A stretch of 35,370 bases of DNA from an uncultured Pseudomonadota bacterium (GCA_938004375.1 CALKWH010000148.1:1-35370); one strand, 5' to 3'; counted from the stretch's first letter, positions 22,754-31,527 are shown. Numbers and translations are program-made. Notes: generated from the letters alone by a model not told the origin.

Positions 22754-24418
22754 ATGGATTGGAAAATGGTCCTGTTTCAGGTCGCTGGCGGCCTGGGGCT
22801 GTTCCTCATGGGCATGAAGATCATGAGCGAGGGCATGCAGAAGGCGGCCGGCGAGCGGCTGCGGCGCATCCTGAAGATCCTGACGGTGAACCGCTTCGTC
22901 GGCGTCTTCGTCGGCTTCGTCATCACCGCCATCATCCAGAGCTCCAGCGCCACCTCGGTGATGACCATCGGCTTCGTCAACGCCACGCTGATGACCGTGG
23001 CCCAGGCCATCAGCGTGGAGCTGGGCGCGGCTGTGGGCACCACGGTCACGGGCTGGATCGTCACCCTGGACATCGCCGCCGCCGCCATGCCCGTCATCGC
23101 GATCGGTGTGTTCATCACCTTTTTCAGTCGGAACAAGACCTGGCAGTACGCCGGGGAGGTCCTGTTCGGGTTCGGCATCCTCTTCCTCGGGATGGAGGCG
23201 ATGAAGCACGGCTTCGCCCCGCTGCGGACCCACGAGGGATTTTTGGACCTGTTCCGCTCCATCGACGGCCACACCTTCGCCTCCGTGCTGCTGGGCGTGC
23301 TGGTGGGCACCTTCACGACCGGCGTCGTGCAGTCCTCCAGCGCGGTGGTCGGCATCGTCATCGCGCTGGCCAGTCAGGGCCTGGTCAACTACGAGGGGGC
23401 CCTGGCCATCGTCATGGGCTCCAACATCGGCACCACGGTCACCGGCCTGCTCGCCTCCATCGGCGGCTCCGTCAACGCCCGGCGCGCCGCCCTGGCCCAG
23501 ACCCTGTTCAAGGCGCTCGGGGTCGCGCTGATGCTGGTGGTCTTCTACCCCTTCCGCACCCTCGTCGACCTCGTGACGCCAGCGTCCCCGGCGGACAACC
23601 TGACCGTCCACGTTGCCATGGGACACACGATCTTCAACCTCGTCAACCTCGCCGTCTTCCTGCCTTTGATCGGGACCCTGGACCGGCTGGTCACACGCAT
23701 CGTCCCCGACCGCGCCCCGGGCGGCGAGGAAATCCTCCCCGAGCACTTCGTCAACATCGACTACAACCTCATCCACACGCCCTCCATGGCGATCATGGAG
23801 TCCCACAAGGAGCTCTCCGTCATGGCTGAGCAGGTGGCCCGTAGCCTGGAGCTGGTGAACCGGCTCCCCGGGGCCGCGGCCGAGGAGGTCCACCGCCTCT
23901 GCGACGACGTGGTCAAGAACGAGGAGCGCATCGACAAATACCAGTACGCCATCACCCAGTTCCTGCTGACGCTCTCCACCCAGTCCCTGACCCTGCGGGA
24001 TGCGTCCACCGTCGGCAACTACATCGGGCTGGCCCACAACCTGGAGAAGATGAGCGACTTCGCGGAGCGCATCACCCAGAACCTGGACAAACTGACGCGC
24101 AGGCACCTGGCCTTCAGTGAACCGGCCACCGAGGCCCTGCGCGTCATCCTCCACGAGAACACCGCCTATTTCTCCGAGTCCCTGAGCCTGTTCAAGGGGG
24201 ACGAGGTCAACCCCGCCTATGCCGAGCGGGCCCTGAGCCGGAGCATGCGGCTCAAAAAGATGGTCAAGGACGCCAAGAGCGACCACTTCGACCGGCTGCG
24301 CGACAAGTCCTGCGAGATGCAGGTCGCCATCCAGTACATCGACATCCTGAACAGCCTGGACTCGATGACGTCGGAGAACTACAACATCGCCGAGATCGTC
24401 TCGGGCAGGAAGTACTGA
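22754..24418 (+). CDS. Na/Pi cotransporter family protein with PhoU-like tail
   Basis: This 554-residue membrane protein takes up phosphate or a related anion with sodium (PF02690 repeats). Both inverted repeats are present: IIQSSSATSVM (QSSSA at 62-66) with GAAVGTTVTG, and VVQSSSAVVG (193-197) with GSNIGTTVTG. About eight or more hydrophobic helices lie before residue 330. From about 345 to 540 a soluble helical PhoU-like domain follows (EEVHRLCDDVVKNEERIDKYQ, TVGNYIGLAHNLEKMSDFAERI), which usually tunes transport. Start 22754 has AGGAG at 22744-22748. It stands alone, convergent with thiI. Confidence 0.9.
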   Translation: MDWKMVLFQVAGGLGLFLMGMKIMSEGMQKAAGERLRRILKILTVNRFVGVFVGFVITAIIQSSSATSVMTIGFVNATLMTVAQAISVELGAAVGTTVTGWIVTLDIAAAAMPVIAIGVFITFFSRNKTWQYAGEVLFGFGILFLGMEAMKHGFAPLRTHEGFLDLFRSIDGHTFASVLLGVLVGTFTTGVVQSSSAVVGIVIALASQGLVNYEGALAIVMGSNIGTTVTGLLASIGGSVNARRAALAQTLFKALGVALMLVVFYPFRTLVDLVTPASPADNLTVHVAMGHTIFNLVNLAVFLPLIGTLDRLVTRIVPDRAPGGEEILPEHFVNIDYNLIHTPSMAIMESHKELSVMAEQVARSLELVNRLPGAAAEEVHRLCDDVVKNEERIDKYQYAITQFLLTLSTQSLTLRDASTVGNYIGLAHNLEKMSDFAERITQNLDKLTRRHLAFSEPATEALRVILHENTAYFSESLSLFKGDEVNPAYAERALSRSMRLKKMVKDAKSDHFDRLRDKSCEMQVAIQYIDILNSLDSMTSENYNIAEIVSGRKY

Positions 24419-24428
24419 CAGCGCCGGT

Positions 24429-25607
24429 CTACGGGGGGAGCGGATCGTCCTGGAAGCGCACGCAGACCGCGGCGCGGGCGAGCTCGAGGGCCATCGTCTT
24501 CAGGTCGAGGCCCTCCTCGGCGCGCAGAACCTCGTCCATGTGGGCGTGGGTCTCGGGGTTGTCGGGGGCGAACAGGGTGCACGAGTCCGCGCAGGGGATG
24601 ATCGAGGTCTCGTAAGTGCCGATGCGCTGGGCCAGGGCGATGGTCTCGTACTTGTCCATGCCCAGGAGCGGACGCAGCACCGGCAGGGGGCTCGCCTGTT
24701 CGATGGCCACCAGGTTGTGCAGCGTCTGGCTGGCCACCTGGCCCAGGCTCTCGCCGGTCACCAGCGCCAGCGCCTTGTTGTCCTGGGCGATGAGCCCGGC
24801 GGTGCGCATCATCATGCGGCGGTAGAGCACGGTGGCGAGCTTGTGCGGCCGACACTCGCGCAGGCGCTTTTGTACCTCGCCGTAGGCCACCATGTGCAGT
24901 TTGTTGGGACCGCCCCAGGGCCGCAGGGCACGGCACAGGGCCTCGACCTTCTGGCGGGCCTCCTCGCCCACCCACGGCGGGGAGTAGAACGAGGTCGCGT
25001 TCACGGTGGCTCCGCGCTTGAGCATCATCCAGGCCGCCACCGGGGAGTCGATGCCCCCCGAGAGCAGCACCTCGAGCCGGCCGGAGACCCCCACCGGCAG
25101 TCCGCCGGGAGCCGGATGTCGGGCGACGCACACGAAGGAGAGATCCTGCCCCGCGTGGAGCTCGACGACCAGTTCGGGCGCGGTCAGGCTCACCGGGAGA
25201 GCGCAGGTCTCGTAGATCACCTCGCCCACGTCGCGCTCGAGCTCGATGGAGGTGAACGGCAGGCGCTTGTCGGTGCGCTTGGCCTTCACGCAGAACGAGG
25301 CCGGCCGTTTTTCGAGGTCCTGGACCAGGGCCAGCGCAGTCCGAATGAACGCCTCCTTGGTCGGCTCCACCACCACCGCCGGGGAGAGGCTGGTCAACCC
25401 GAACACCCGCCCCAGGGAGGCGATCACTGCGGCCTGCCGCTCGGGTTCGCACGTGACGGTGTAACGTCCGTGAAAGCTCTGCAGCCGCACGCCGGCGTGC
25501 TCCCGAAGGGCGCGGCGGATGTTCTTCTCCAGTTGGTTCATGAACAGGTAGCGGTTGCTGCCCTTGAGGAAGACCTCTCCGATGCGCAGGACGAGATGGG
25601 TTTTCAT
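24429..25607 (-). CDS. thiI: tRNA 4-thiouridine synthetase ThiI, without rhodanese domain
   Basis: This 392-residue enzyme adenylates U8 of tRNA and inserts sulfur to give 4-thiouridine; it can also serve thiamine synthesis. It has an N-terminal ferredoxin-like part (VLRIGEVFLKGSNR), a THUMP domain (about 60-165) and a PP-loop ATPase domain with LLSGGIDSPVAAWMM (183-188). Cysteines C339 and C343 in IIPCADSCTLFAP lie where the catalytic disulfide residue is expected. It lacks the rhodanese domain of the E. coli protein (482 residues), so another sulfur donor is needed. It is last in a five-gene minus-strand run, 24 bases after arcC. Confidence 0.93.
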   Translation of the reverse strand: MKTHLVLRIGEVFLKGSNRYLFMNQLEKNIRRALREHAGVRLQSFHGRYTVTCEPERQAAVIASLGRVFGLTSLSPAVVVEPTKEAFIRTALALVQDLEKRPASFCVKAKRTDKRLPFTSIELERDVGEVIYETCALPVSLTAPELVVELHAGQDLSFVCVARHPAPGGLPVGVSGRLEVLLSGGIDSPVAAWMMLKRGATVNATSFYSPPWVGEEARQKVEALCRALRPWGGPNKLHMVAYGEVQKRLRECRPHKLATVLYRRMMMRTAGLIAQDNKALALVTGESLGQVASQTLHNLVAIEQASPLPVLRPLLGMDKYETIALAQRIGTYETSIIPCADSCTLFAPDNPETHAHMDEVLRAEEGLDLKTMALELARAAVCVRFQDDPLPP

Positions 25608-25631
25608 GGGCCCCTTCCGGGTGAGCGGGGA

Positions 25632-26600
25632 CTAGATGTGACCGACGAAGTGGGTACCGCTGGAGCCGCGCAGGGCCTCCTCGAGGTGATCCGGGGAGGT
25701 GATCAGCGCGCGCTTGCCGCCGTCCTTCAGGAAGTTCAGCACGGCCTGGATCTTGGGTCCCATGGAGCCCTCGCCGAAGTGCCCCTGTTTGTGGAACTCC
25801 TCGATCATGTCCATCGTGCAGGCGCCCAGCGCCATCTGGTTCTCCTTGCGGTAGTTGATGTACACCTTCTCGACGTCGGTCAGGATGATGAACAACTCCG
25901 CGCCCACCTGGCGGGCCAGCAACGCCGAGGAGAGGTCCTTGTCGATGACGGCCTCGACGCCCTCGTAGCGGGCGTGCCCGTTCTCGTCCACCTTGCGGAT
26001 CACCGGGATGCCGCCGCCGCCCACGGCCACGACGATGTGACCCTCCATGGCCGCGTCGCGGATGGTGTGCCGCTGGATGACCTTCAACGGCATCGGGGAC
26101 GCCACGCGACGACGCCAGCCGCGCCCGGAGTCCTCGAACACGTTCCAGCCCATCTCTTTCTCGCGGCGGCGGGCTTCCTCCTCGCTCAGGAACGGGCCGA
26201 TGGGCTTGGTGGGCCGGGAGAAGGCGGGGTCGTTCTCGTCCACGACCACTTGGGTGATCTTGGTGACGACGTAGCGCTGCACGTTGCGGCGGCGCAGCTC
26301 GTTGAGCAGCGACTGCTGCAGGATGTAGCCAAGGCTGCCCTCGGTCATGGCCACGAGCACATCGAGGGGCTGGGGAGGGATCTCCTTGGCGGACAGTTCG
26401 TTCTGGATCAGCAGCGCGCCCACCTGGGGGCCGTTGCCGTGGGTCACGATGACGTTGTAGTCACGCTCGATGAGCGTCATGAGCACGTTGGAGATGTTCC
26501 GGGCGCACAGTTCGTGCTCCTCGATGGTCGCGGGCTTGCCGTGGCGCATGAAGGCGTGGCCGCCCAGGGCGATGACGACGATGGGTTTTTCCTTGGACAT
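25632..26600 (-). CDS. arcC: Carbamate kinase
   Basis: This 322-residue amino-acid-kinase-fold enzyme should interconvert carbamoyl phosphate plus ADP with carbamate plus ATP. It has VIALGGHAF at the N terminus, VIVTHGNGPQVGALL, VVAVGGGGIPVI, AVIDKDLSSALLA, LTDVEKVYINY and FGEGSMGPKIQA, all typical of the family. One deviation is in the first loop, where the common GGNA is GGHA (His15). The start at 26600 has GAGGT upstream. No arginine deiminase or ornithine transcarbamylase gene is near, so it may serve another carbamoyl phosphate-producing route. It lies between a lipoprotein gene and thiI. Confidence 0.92.
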   Translation of the reverse strand: MSKEKPIVVIALGGHAFMRHGKPATIEEHELCARNISNVLMTLIERDYNVIVTHGNGPQVGALLIQNELSAKEIPPQPLDVLVAMTEGSLGYILQQSLLNELRRRNVQRYVVTKITQVVVDENDPAFSRPTKPIGPFLSEEEARRREKEMGWNVFEDSGRGWRRRVASPMPLKVIQRHTIRDAAMEGHIVVAVGGGGIPVIRKVDENGHARYEGVEAVIDKDLSSALLARQVGAELFIILTDVEKVYINYRKENQMALGACTMDMIEEFHKQGHFGEGSMGPKIQAVLNFLKDGGKRALITSPDHLEEALRGSSGTHFVGHI

Positions 26601-26662
26601 GAATGACCTCGTGAAAAGGGTGAGGGTGATGCCGGCCCGATCCACCCGGACCGGGCGGATGG

Positions 26663-27409
26663 TTATTCTTCGGGGGCTTCCTCGGTCTCGGTGGAGCTGC
26701 CCGCGGACCGGGGACTGGACTCTTCGGTGGCCGGGACGACCACCTTCACGACCGGCGGGAGCCGGGTGGGGAACCAGGGCGAGAGCGGCCCGGCGATGGC
26801 CCGACCCGCCCGCAGCAGGCTCTCCACCTGGCGATACAGGCTGTCGCTCGTCTCGAGGTCGAGTTCCATCCCGAAGGCCAGCGAATGGTCCTCGCGGTTC
26901 ACCACGAACGCGAACACGCGGAAACGGCGGTTGGACAGAAAGTCGGGGGCGAAGCGCTCGACGCCGGTCACCAGCAGGTGGGTGGGCGACCAGATGGGCA
27001 GGTGCAGCGATTTGAAGGCGACGCCCAGGCGCGGGCCGATGGCGTCGAGCTCCCGGAACAGCGTGGTGTCCCGCTCGGAAATGTCGAGGTCCTTCAGTTT
27101 GCGGGTCCGGTTCGTGTAGGCCTCGTAGGCGGCCTTGAAGACGCGCTCCGGGAAGTCACCGAAGTCGGCCTCGAGGCTGCGCCAGCCGATCCTGTACGAC
27201 TGGCCTGCCGGCCCCAGGTGCGTGAGGATGGAGCCCAGCAGCGCACCGGAGACGGTGGAGACGTCGCGCTCGGCGAAGCCGGTCACCACGGGGGCGAAGA
27301 CGACCAACTTCTGCCCGCGCGCGGGGGCCTTCTCCATGGGCATGACCGCGGGACGGCCGCACGCGGCGGCCAGCAGCAGGACGAGAGGGAGCCAACGGAC
27401 CTGACGCAT
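26663..27409 (-). CDS. Lipoprotein, function unknown
   Basis: This 248-residue lipoprotein has lipobox AAAC (C17). The mature part is mixed alpha/beta (KLVVFAPVVTGF, LPIWSPTHLLVTGVERF, FRVFAFVVNREDHSLAFGMELDLE) and ends in an acidic Ser/Thr/Glu tail. I do not recognise the family. It follows the second paralogue by only 9 bases and lacks a clear ribosome binding site of its own, so coupled translation is likely. Its link with the two cytosolic paralogues before it suggests an envelope counterpart of the same process. Confidence 0.75.
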   Translation of the reverse strand: MRQVRWLPLVLLLAAACGRPAVMPMEKAPARGQKLVVFAPVVTGFAERDVSTVSGALLGSILTHLGPAGQSYRIGWRSLEADFGDFPERVFKAAYEAYTNRTRKLKDLDISERDTTLFRELDAIGPRLGVAFKSLHLPIWSPTHLLVTGVERFAPDFLSNRRFRVFAFVVNREDHSLAFGMELDLETSDSLYRQVESLLRAGRAIAGPLSPWFPTRLPPVVKVVVPATEESSPRSAGSSTETEEAPEE

Positions 27410-27418
27410 GGCGGACGA

Positions 27419-28003
27419 CTAGTGTCTTTCGATGATGCGGTGGCTGACGGTCCAGTCACGCAGGTAGCGGTTCAGGATCTTGATCATCCGGGTGATGGTC
27501 ATGGAGCCGTAGATGTCGTTGGCGCCGGCGTACTTGGGATCTCCGGACTTCAGGCGGATCTCCATGAGGTCCTTGAACGAGGAGTTCTCGGTCTCCTGGA
27601 TGCGCCGATCGGTGATGGCGATGGTGTCCTTCAGGTAGCCGGCCGGCCCCTGCTGGATCATCAAGTGGAAGTCCAGGGGCACCGGCTCGCGGAAGTAGTA
27701 GCCGCGCACCACGAGGGTCACCTTCTGCAGGGCCAGATGCACCTCGAGGGCCAGGTGCTCCCAACCCTCGGCCATCAGTTCCTCGGCGTCCATGGCGGGG
27801 TACATGGGGCGGATCTCGCCAGTCGGGCGACCGGCGTCGAACTCGAAGAAGAACTGGAAGTCCTTCTTGTGATAGAAGCCAATCTGCCGGATGGACTCCA
27901 GGCCCGAGGCCTTCACGATGTCGGAGGCTGGCTGGAGCAGCGCCGAGAGCGGCAGATCCTGAATCGGGTTGCCATCCAGGTGGGTCGGGTGAATCGTAGA
28001 CAT
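27419..28003 (-). CDS. Unrecognised protein, paralogue A of a tandem pair
   Basis: This 194-residue soluble protein has no signal or membrane segment. It shares two blocks with the gene just upstream: AEGWEHLALEVHL (about residues 78-90) and FKDLMEIRLKSGDPKYA (143-159). The middle part looks beta-rich (VTLVVRGYYFREPVPLDFHLMI). AAGGAG lies some 11 bases before the start at 28003. The shared KSGDP(K/R)YA phrase is so well kept that it is likely functional. I cannot name the family. Confidence 0.75.
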   Translation of the reverse strand: MSTIHPTHLDGNPIQDLPLSALLQPASDIVKASGLESIRQIGFYHKKDFQFFFEFDAGRPTGEIRPMYPAMDAEELMAEGWEHLALEVHLALQKVTLVVRGYYFREPVPLDFHLMIQQGPAGYLKDTIAITDRRIQETENSSFKDLMEIRLKSGDPKYAGANDIYGSMTITRMIKILNRYLRDWTVSHRIIERH

Positions 28004-28034
28004 GGATCGTACTCTCCTTGCGTTGGAAGACGGC

Positions 28035-28595
28035 TCAGGCCGAGCGAAGCTCCTTGACGTAACGCGTGACCATGGCGGCAACGCCCTCGACGTCCAGCAG
28101 CGGGTACTGGTCGGAGAACCTCGCGTACCGGGGATCGCCGCTCTTGGAGCGGACCTGCATGAGATCGAAGATCGAGGTCGCCGGCAGCTCGCCGTCCTTC
28201 TTCTCGATGGTGACCTTGTCCTCCTTGGTCTCGTTGACGGCGTTGCGGACCAGCCTGGCTCGCACGATCAGCGAGTTGTCGTCGCGCCCGAACCGGCCCT
28301 GCAGGTCCAGCGAGGCCAGATCCTTCTCGAGGTGGAGGGTGATGGCCAGATGATCCCAGCCGTCCATGTTGTAACGTTCGGCGTCCAGCTCGGGGACGGG
28401 GAACTCGACCGGGATGGTCGGGATCTTGGCGAAGCGGAAGAAGGTGCGGGACTTGTCCCCGATGGAACAGCGGACCTGAAAGGGACGCGAGGTGTTGACC
28501 ACCAGCGCGTTGCCCCAGTTCGGGAGCTCGTGGAGGGGAACCTTCTGCTCGCGGTCGACATACCCGCCATCACCGGGACTGCGCAAAACGATCAT
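28035..28595 (-). CDS. Unrecognised protein, paralogue B of a tandem pair
   Basis: This 186-residue soluble protein is the first gene of a five-gene minus-strand run. It shares MDGWDHLAITLHLE (about 77-90) and IFDLMQVRSKSGDPRYA (142-158) with the next gene, 31 bases downstream. The first half looks beta-rich, as in a phage-tail- or jelly-roll-like fold, but I cannot show it. AAGGAGG precedes the start at 28595. The pair probably arose by duplication and may form a heteromer. Confidence 0.75.
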   Translation of the reverse strand: MIVLRSPGDGGYVDREQKVPLHELPNWGNALVVNTSRPFQVRCSIGDKSRTFFRFAKIPTIPVEFPVPELDAERYNMDGWDHLAITLHLEKDLASLDLQGRFGRDDNSLIVRARLVRNAVNETKEDKVTIEKKDGELPATSIFDLMQVRSKSGDPRYARFSDQYPLLDVEGVAAMVTRYVKELRSA

Positions 28596-28787
28596 GACTG
28601 CCTCCTTGGCTATGCAGCGTGAAACCTGCCCACTCCGACCTTCGCGGACCTGTCATCGGCTGCACCGAGACCGGCCCTGATCGGGAAAACCATGCATATC
28701 AAAGATCGCGGGTCTGCACAAGGCTTGGTTTTCGTGATCGACGTAGTGCCGGTTGGAAAAACTGCCGCCCAAACTCAACGCGGGGAT

Positions 28788-28815
28788 TTGCATTTCCGGA
28801 ACACTCGGGTATACC
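28788..28815 (+). promoter_or_regulatory. Putative promoter
   Basis: TTGCAT (28788-28793), 16 bases, then TATACC (28810-28815), reading into the lipoprotein at 28875 with a leader of about 53 bases. Confidence 0.45.
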
Positions 28816-28874
28816 TGTGTGAACTGGTGCCACCGGACCTTGTCCGGAAACCCTGAGGAAGGTGAGGTGAAAAG

Positions 28875-29378
28875 ATGAAACGCCTGTTCCTGCTCTCGTT
28901 GCTCGTCCTGGGATCCGTCGCCGCCTGCCGGCCCCAGGGACCTACCGCACCGAGCTACACTCCCGCCCTGACCCCGGCCGCAGCCGGCGTGTCCGTCATC
29001 GACAAGATGCAGCCCGGCTGCACACCCGCAGGACAGATCGTGGGGCGCGCCGCGGCCCCCGAGTCGGGAGCGGTGGTCTGGCGGTACGCGCTCAATGACC
29101 TTCAAAACCAGGCCTTGGCGCGCCGCGTCATGGTCGTGTTCATGGAAAAGTATGATCACAGCACCGAGAAGGGCTTGCTGCACATCCGCATCACCGGCAC
29201 GCTGCTCCAATGCGGGACCGGCGACCCCGCCAACCCCGGGGAACCCGGTGGCCCCGGGTCCGATGACCCTGTCGCGCCCCCTCCGCCCGGCGGACCCGAC
29301 GCGGATTCCGGTGAGGAAATCCAGCCACCACCGGCCGGAGACGACCCCGAAGCCGTGACCCCGCCACCGGTCCAGTGA
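28875..29378 (+). CDS. Small lipoprotein with Pro/Gly-rich tail
   Basis: This 167-residue lipoprotein has lipobox VAAC (C18). A small folded part (about 35-115) includes PGCTPAGQIVGRAAAPESG, LARRVMVVFMEKYDH and LHIRITGTLLQCG, with two cysteines that may pair. The last 50 residues are Pro, Gly, Asp and Glu, probably a disordered, surface- or wall-spanning tail. A GAGGTG ribosome binding site lies before 28875. I do not recognise a family. Confidence 0.8.
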   Translation: MKRLFLLSLLVLGSVAACRPQGPTAPSYTPALTPAAAGVSVIDKMQPGCTPAGQIVGRAAAPESGAVVWRYALNDLQNQALARRVMVVFMEKYDHSTEKGLLHIRITGTLLQCGTGDPANPGEPGGPGSDDPVAPPPPGGPDADSGEEIQPPPAGDDPEAVTPPPVQ

Positions 29379-29446
29379 AGCTTGAATTTTCCAATCTCAT
29401 TGAAATCATTCCTCTTTTTCCAGAACAAAAATTCCGAACAACTTTC

Positions 29447-29474
29447 TTGACAGCACGCGAAATATCGGTAAAGT
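29447..29474 (+). promoter_or_regulatory. Putative strong promoter in an AT-rich spacer
   Basis: A perfect TTGACA (29447-29452), 16 bases, then TAAAGT (29469-29474). It reads into the lipoprotein at 29573 with a leader of about 90 bases. The upstream sequence (29385-29445) is rich in A and T. Confidence 0.55.
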
Positions 29475-29572
29475 GCGTTTTCGTGATGTTGAGGATAACC
29501 TAAAAAACCATTGTGGTTTTTTGTGTGTAACTTCATATTTCTCAGGTCTGTTTTGAAAGGAGCTCTAACGCA

Positions 29573-30055
29573 ATGAAAAAGATGATCGTTCTCGTTTCCA
29601 TGGTGGTGTTCTCCCTGTCTTTCTTCGCCGGTTGCGACAGCAAGGGCAAGAAGTGTGGCCAGTTGTATGATAAGGTCACGTCCTGCTCGAAGGACTTCAA
29701 AGTCCTCGAGGAGATGGGTAAGGCTATCTCCAAAGACGATTTCGTGAAGGGCTGCAAAAAGGGTGGGAAGGATGCCGATGAGATGCTGAAGTGCACCGGC
29801 AAGGGCGACTGCAAAGAGTTCGCGAAGTGCGTGCTCAAGATGTCCGACGAGGACATGAAGAAGTTGGACGAACTTCAGAAGATGGTTGACATGGCCCCGG
29901 CCGACATGCCCGCCGACGCTCCGGCCGATATGCCCGCCGACGCTCCGGCCGACATGCCCGCCGACGCCCCGGCCGCTGACATGCCCGCCGACGCCCCGGC
30001 CGCTGACATGCCCGCCGAGCCCGCCGCCGACATGCCCGCCGAAGAGATGAAGTAA
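29573..30055 (+). CDS. Lipoprotein with ADMPADAP tandem repeats
   Basis: This 160-residue lipoprotein has lipobox FAGC (C21, Asp at +2). Its first part (about 22-105) is Lys- and Cys-rich and helical (CGQLYDKVTSCSKDF, FVKGCKKGGKD, KCTGKGDCKEFAKCVLKM), with Cys spacing that suggests a disulfide-linked helical domain. The last 50 residues are repeats of ADMPADAP or AADMPADAP, acidic and Pro-rich. AAAGGAG precedes the start. The strong promoter suggests an abundant envelope protein. Confidence 0.85.
   Translation: MKKMIVLVSMVVFSLSFFAGCDSKGKKCGQLYDKVTSCSKDFKVLEEMGKAISKDDFVKGCKKGGKDADEMLKCTGKGDCKEFAKCVLKMSDEDMKKLDELQKMVDMAPADMPADAPADMPADAPADMPADAPAADMPADAPAADMPAEPAADMPAEEMK
29897..30046 (+). repeat. 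24/27-bp tandem repeats in the lipoprotein gene
   Basis: Three 24-bp units (29897-29920, 29921-29944, 29945-29968) are almost identical and code for PADMPADA. They are followed by 27-bp units with an extra Ala codon and a degenerate end. All changes keep the frame. Confidence 0.85.
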
Positions 30056-30180
30056 TTTCATTTCCCTCCGGTTCGATTTCTTCCCTCTCCTCTCATCTTT
30101 CCTTCTGACAATCAACTGAAATTCTTCGGTCCGCGCGACGGTTCTGTGGTACGCTGTGTCCGCCCATCGCGGAGGAATTC

Positions 30181-31527
30181 ATGTCCGAGCGCCACCCCTC
30201 AGAGAACGCTGCCTTCGACGCCACGCTGGCGGCCCAGGTCCCGACCTCGATGCAGGCCACGCTGGCCGGAGGTCCCGTGTCCACGCGTGAAACCGTGCCC
30301 CTGACCGAGACCATGCCCGTGAACGGCACCCCGACGACAAACAGCGCCGCGGCACGGAACAGCGCAGTTGGCGGAAACCCGGCGGTCAATCCCCCGGCCG
30401 CCGCGCGGCTCACCGTCCTGCCCGAGGTCGCCGCCTCCGAGGGCGAGTGGCGCTGGGTGACCACGAGCCGTTCCCGCTTCCTCGTCGAGCGCCCCCTCGG
30501 TGAGGGCGGCGCGGGGGAAGTCCTCCTGGCGACGGATCAGGACATCGGACGGCAGGTGGCCCTCAAGCGGATCCGGACCGAGATCCAGTCCCCCGAGGCG
30601 CTGGCCCGCTTCATCCAGGAGATCCGCACCGTGGGTCGTCTGGAGCATCCGAACATCATCCCGATCCACGACGTGGGCATCGACGAGCAGGGCGGCTACT
30701 ATTTTGTAATGAAATATGTGCGCGGCGAGACCCTCGAGGACGTCATCGCCCGGCTGCGCTCGGGAGATCCGGGGACGCTGGCCCAATGGCCGGTGGAGCG
30801 GCGAGTCCAGGTCTTCCGTGGCCTGTGCGAGGCGGTGGCCCACGCCCACGAGAACGGCTTCGTCCACCGCGACATCAAGCCGGCCAACGTCATGGTGGGT
30901 CCCCACGGCGAGGTCCTGTTGATGGACTGGGGTATCGCCCGCCAGCAGCGCGACGAGGGGACCAACCCCGAGCAGCGCGTCCTCGGGGAGGACCGGGACG
31001 AGATTGCCGGGGACGCCCGTGCCTCCTGGTTCCGGACCCGGGTCGGCGCGCTCATCGGGACGCCCGCCTACATGGCGCCCGAGCAAGCCCAGGGAAAGCC
31101 CGCCGAGCCCCGCTCGGACGTCTACTCCCTGTGCGTCCTGTTCTACGAGTTGCTCACCCTGCGGCACTATCTCGAGGACAAGCAGAGCCTCACAGAGGTC
31201 CTCGAGGGGGTGATCGGCGAGGAAGCCCCCATGGCCTCGTTCGTCCCCCAGAAGCACCAGCCGCCGGTGCCTCCCGAACTGGGATGGTTCCTCAAGAAAG
31301 GGATGCACAAGGATCCGCGAGACCGTTTTCAGTCGGTGGAGGAGATGATCCGACGGTTGGATCTTCGAGCCCAGGGCGTATTCCCCATCCAGTGCCACCT
31401 CACCTTCGTCAAGCGCCTCAACCTGGGCTTCTCGCGCTTCTCGGACCGGCACCCGATGTTGATCACCGGCCTGATCTTCCTTGGCGTCCCCGCCGCCATC
31501 GGCGGGATGATCTGGTCCGTGATCTGA
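30181..31527 (+). CDS. Ser/Thr protein kinase with C-terminal membrane anchor
   Basis: This 448-residue Hanks-type kinase has a low-complexity Thr/Ala/Pro N-terminal part (1-95), then a kinase domain with Gly loop LGEGGAGEVLLA, VALKRIR (K129), HRDIKPANVMV (D231, N236), DWG in place of DFG (D249), GTPAYMAPEQ (activation segment and APE) and SDVYSLCVLFYELLT. A single hydrophobic helix near the end (MLITGLIFLGVPAAIGGMIW) would anchor it with no sensor domain outside. GGAGG precedes the start. A TACGCT -10-like box is at 30150-30155. Active-site residues are complete, so it should be active. Confidence 0.92.
   Translation: MSERHPSENAAFDATLAAQVPTSMQATLAGGPVSTRETVPLTETMPVNGTPTTNSAAARNSAVGGNPAVNPPAAARLTVLPEVAASEGEWRWVTTSRSRFLVERPLGEGGAGEVLLATDQDIGRQVALKRIRTEIQSPEALARFIQEIRTVGRLEHPNIIPIHDVGIDEQGGYYFVMKYVRGETLEDVIARLRSGDPGTLAQWPVERRVQVFRGLCEAVAHAHENGFVHRDIKPANVMVGPHGEVLLMDWGIARQQRDEGTNPEQRVLGEDRDEIAGDARASWFRTRVGALIGTPAYMAPEQAQGKPAEPRSDVYSLCVLFYELLTLRHYLEDKQSLTEVLEGVIGEEAPMASFVPQKHQPPVPPELGWFLKKGMHKDPRDRFQSVEEMIRRLDLRAQGVFPIQCHLTFVKRLNLGFSRFSDRHPMLITGLIFLGVPAAIGGMIWSVI

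Noticed and set aside
24540..26606. 688-codon plus-strand frame across thiI and arcC
   Set aside because: Antisense to two well-recognised enzymes; no motif of its own.
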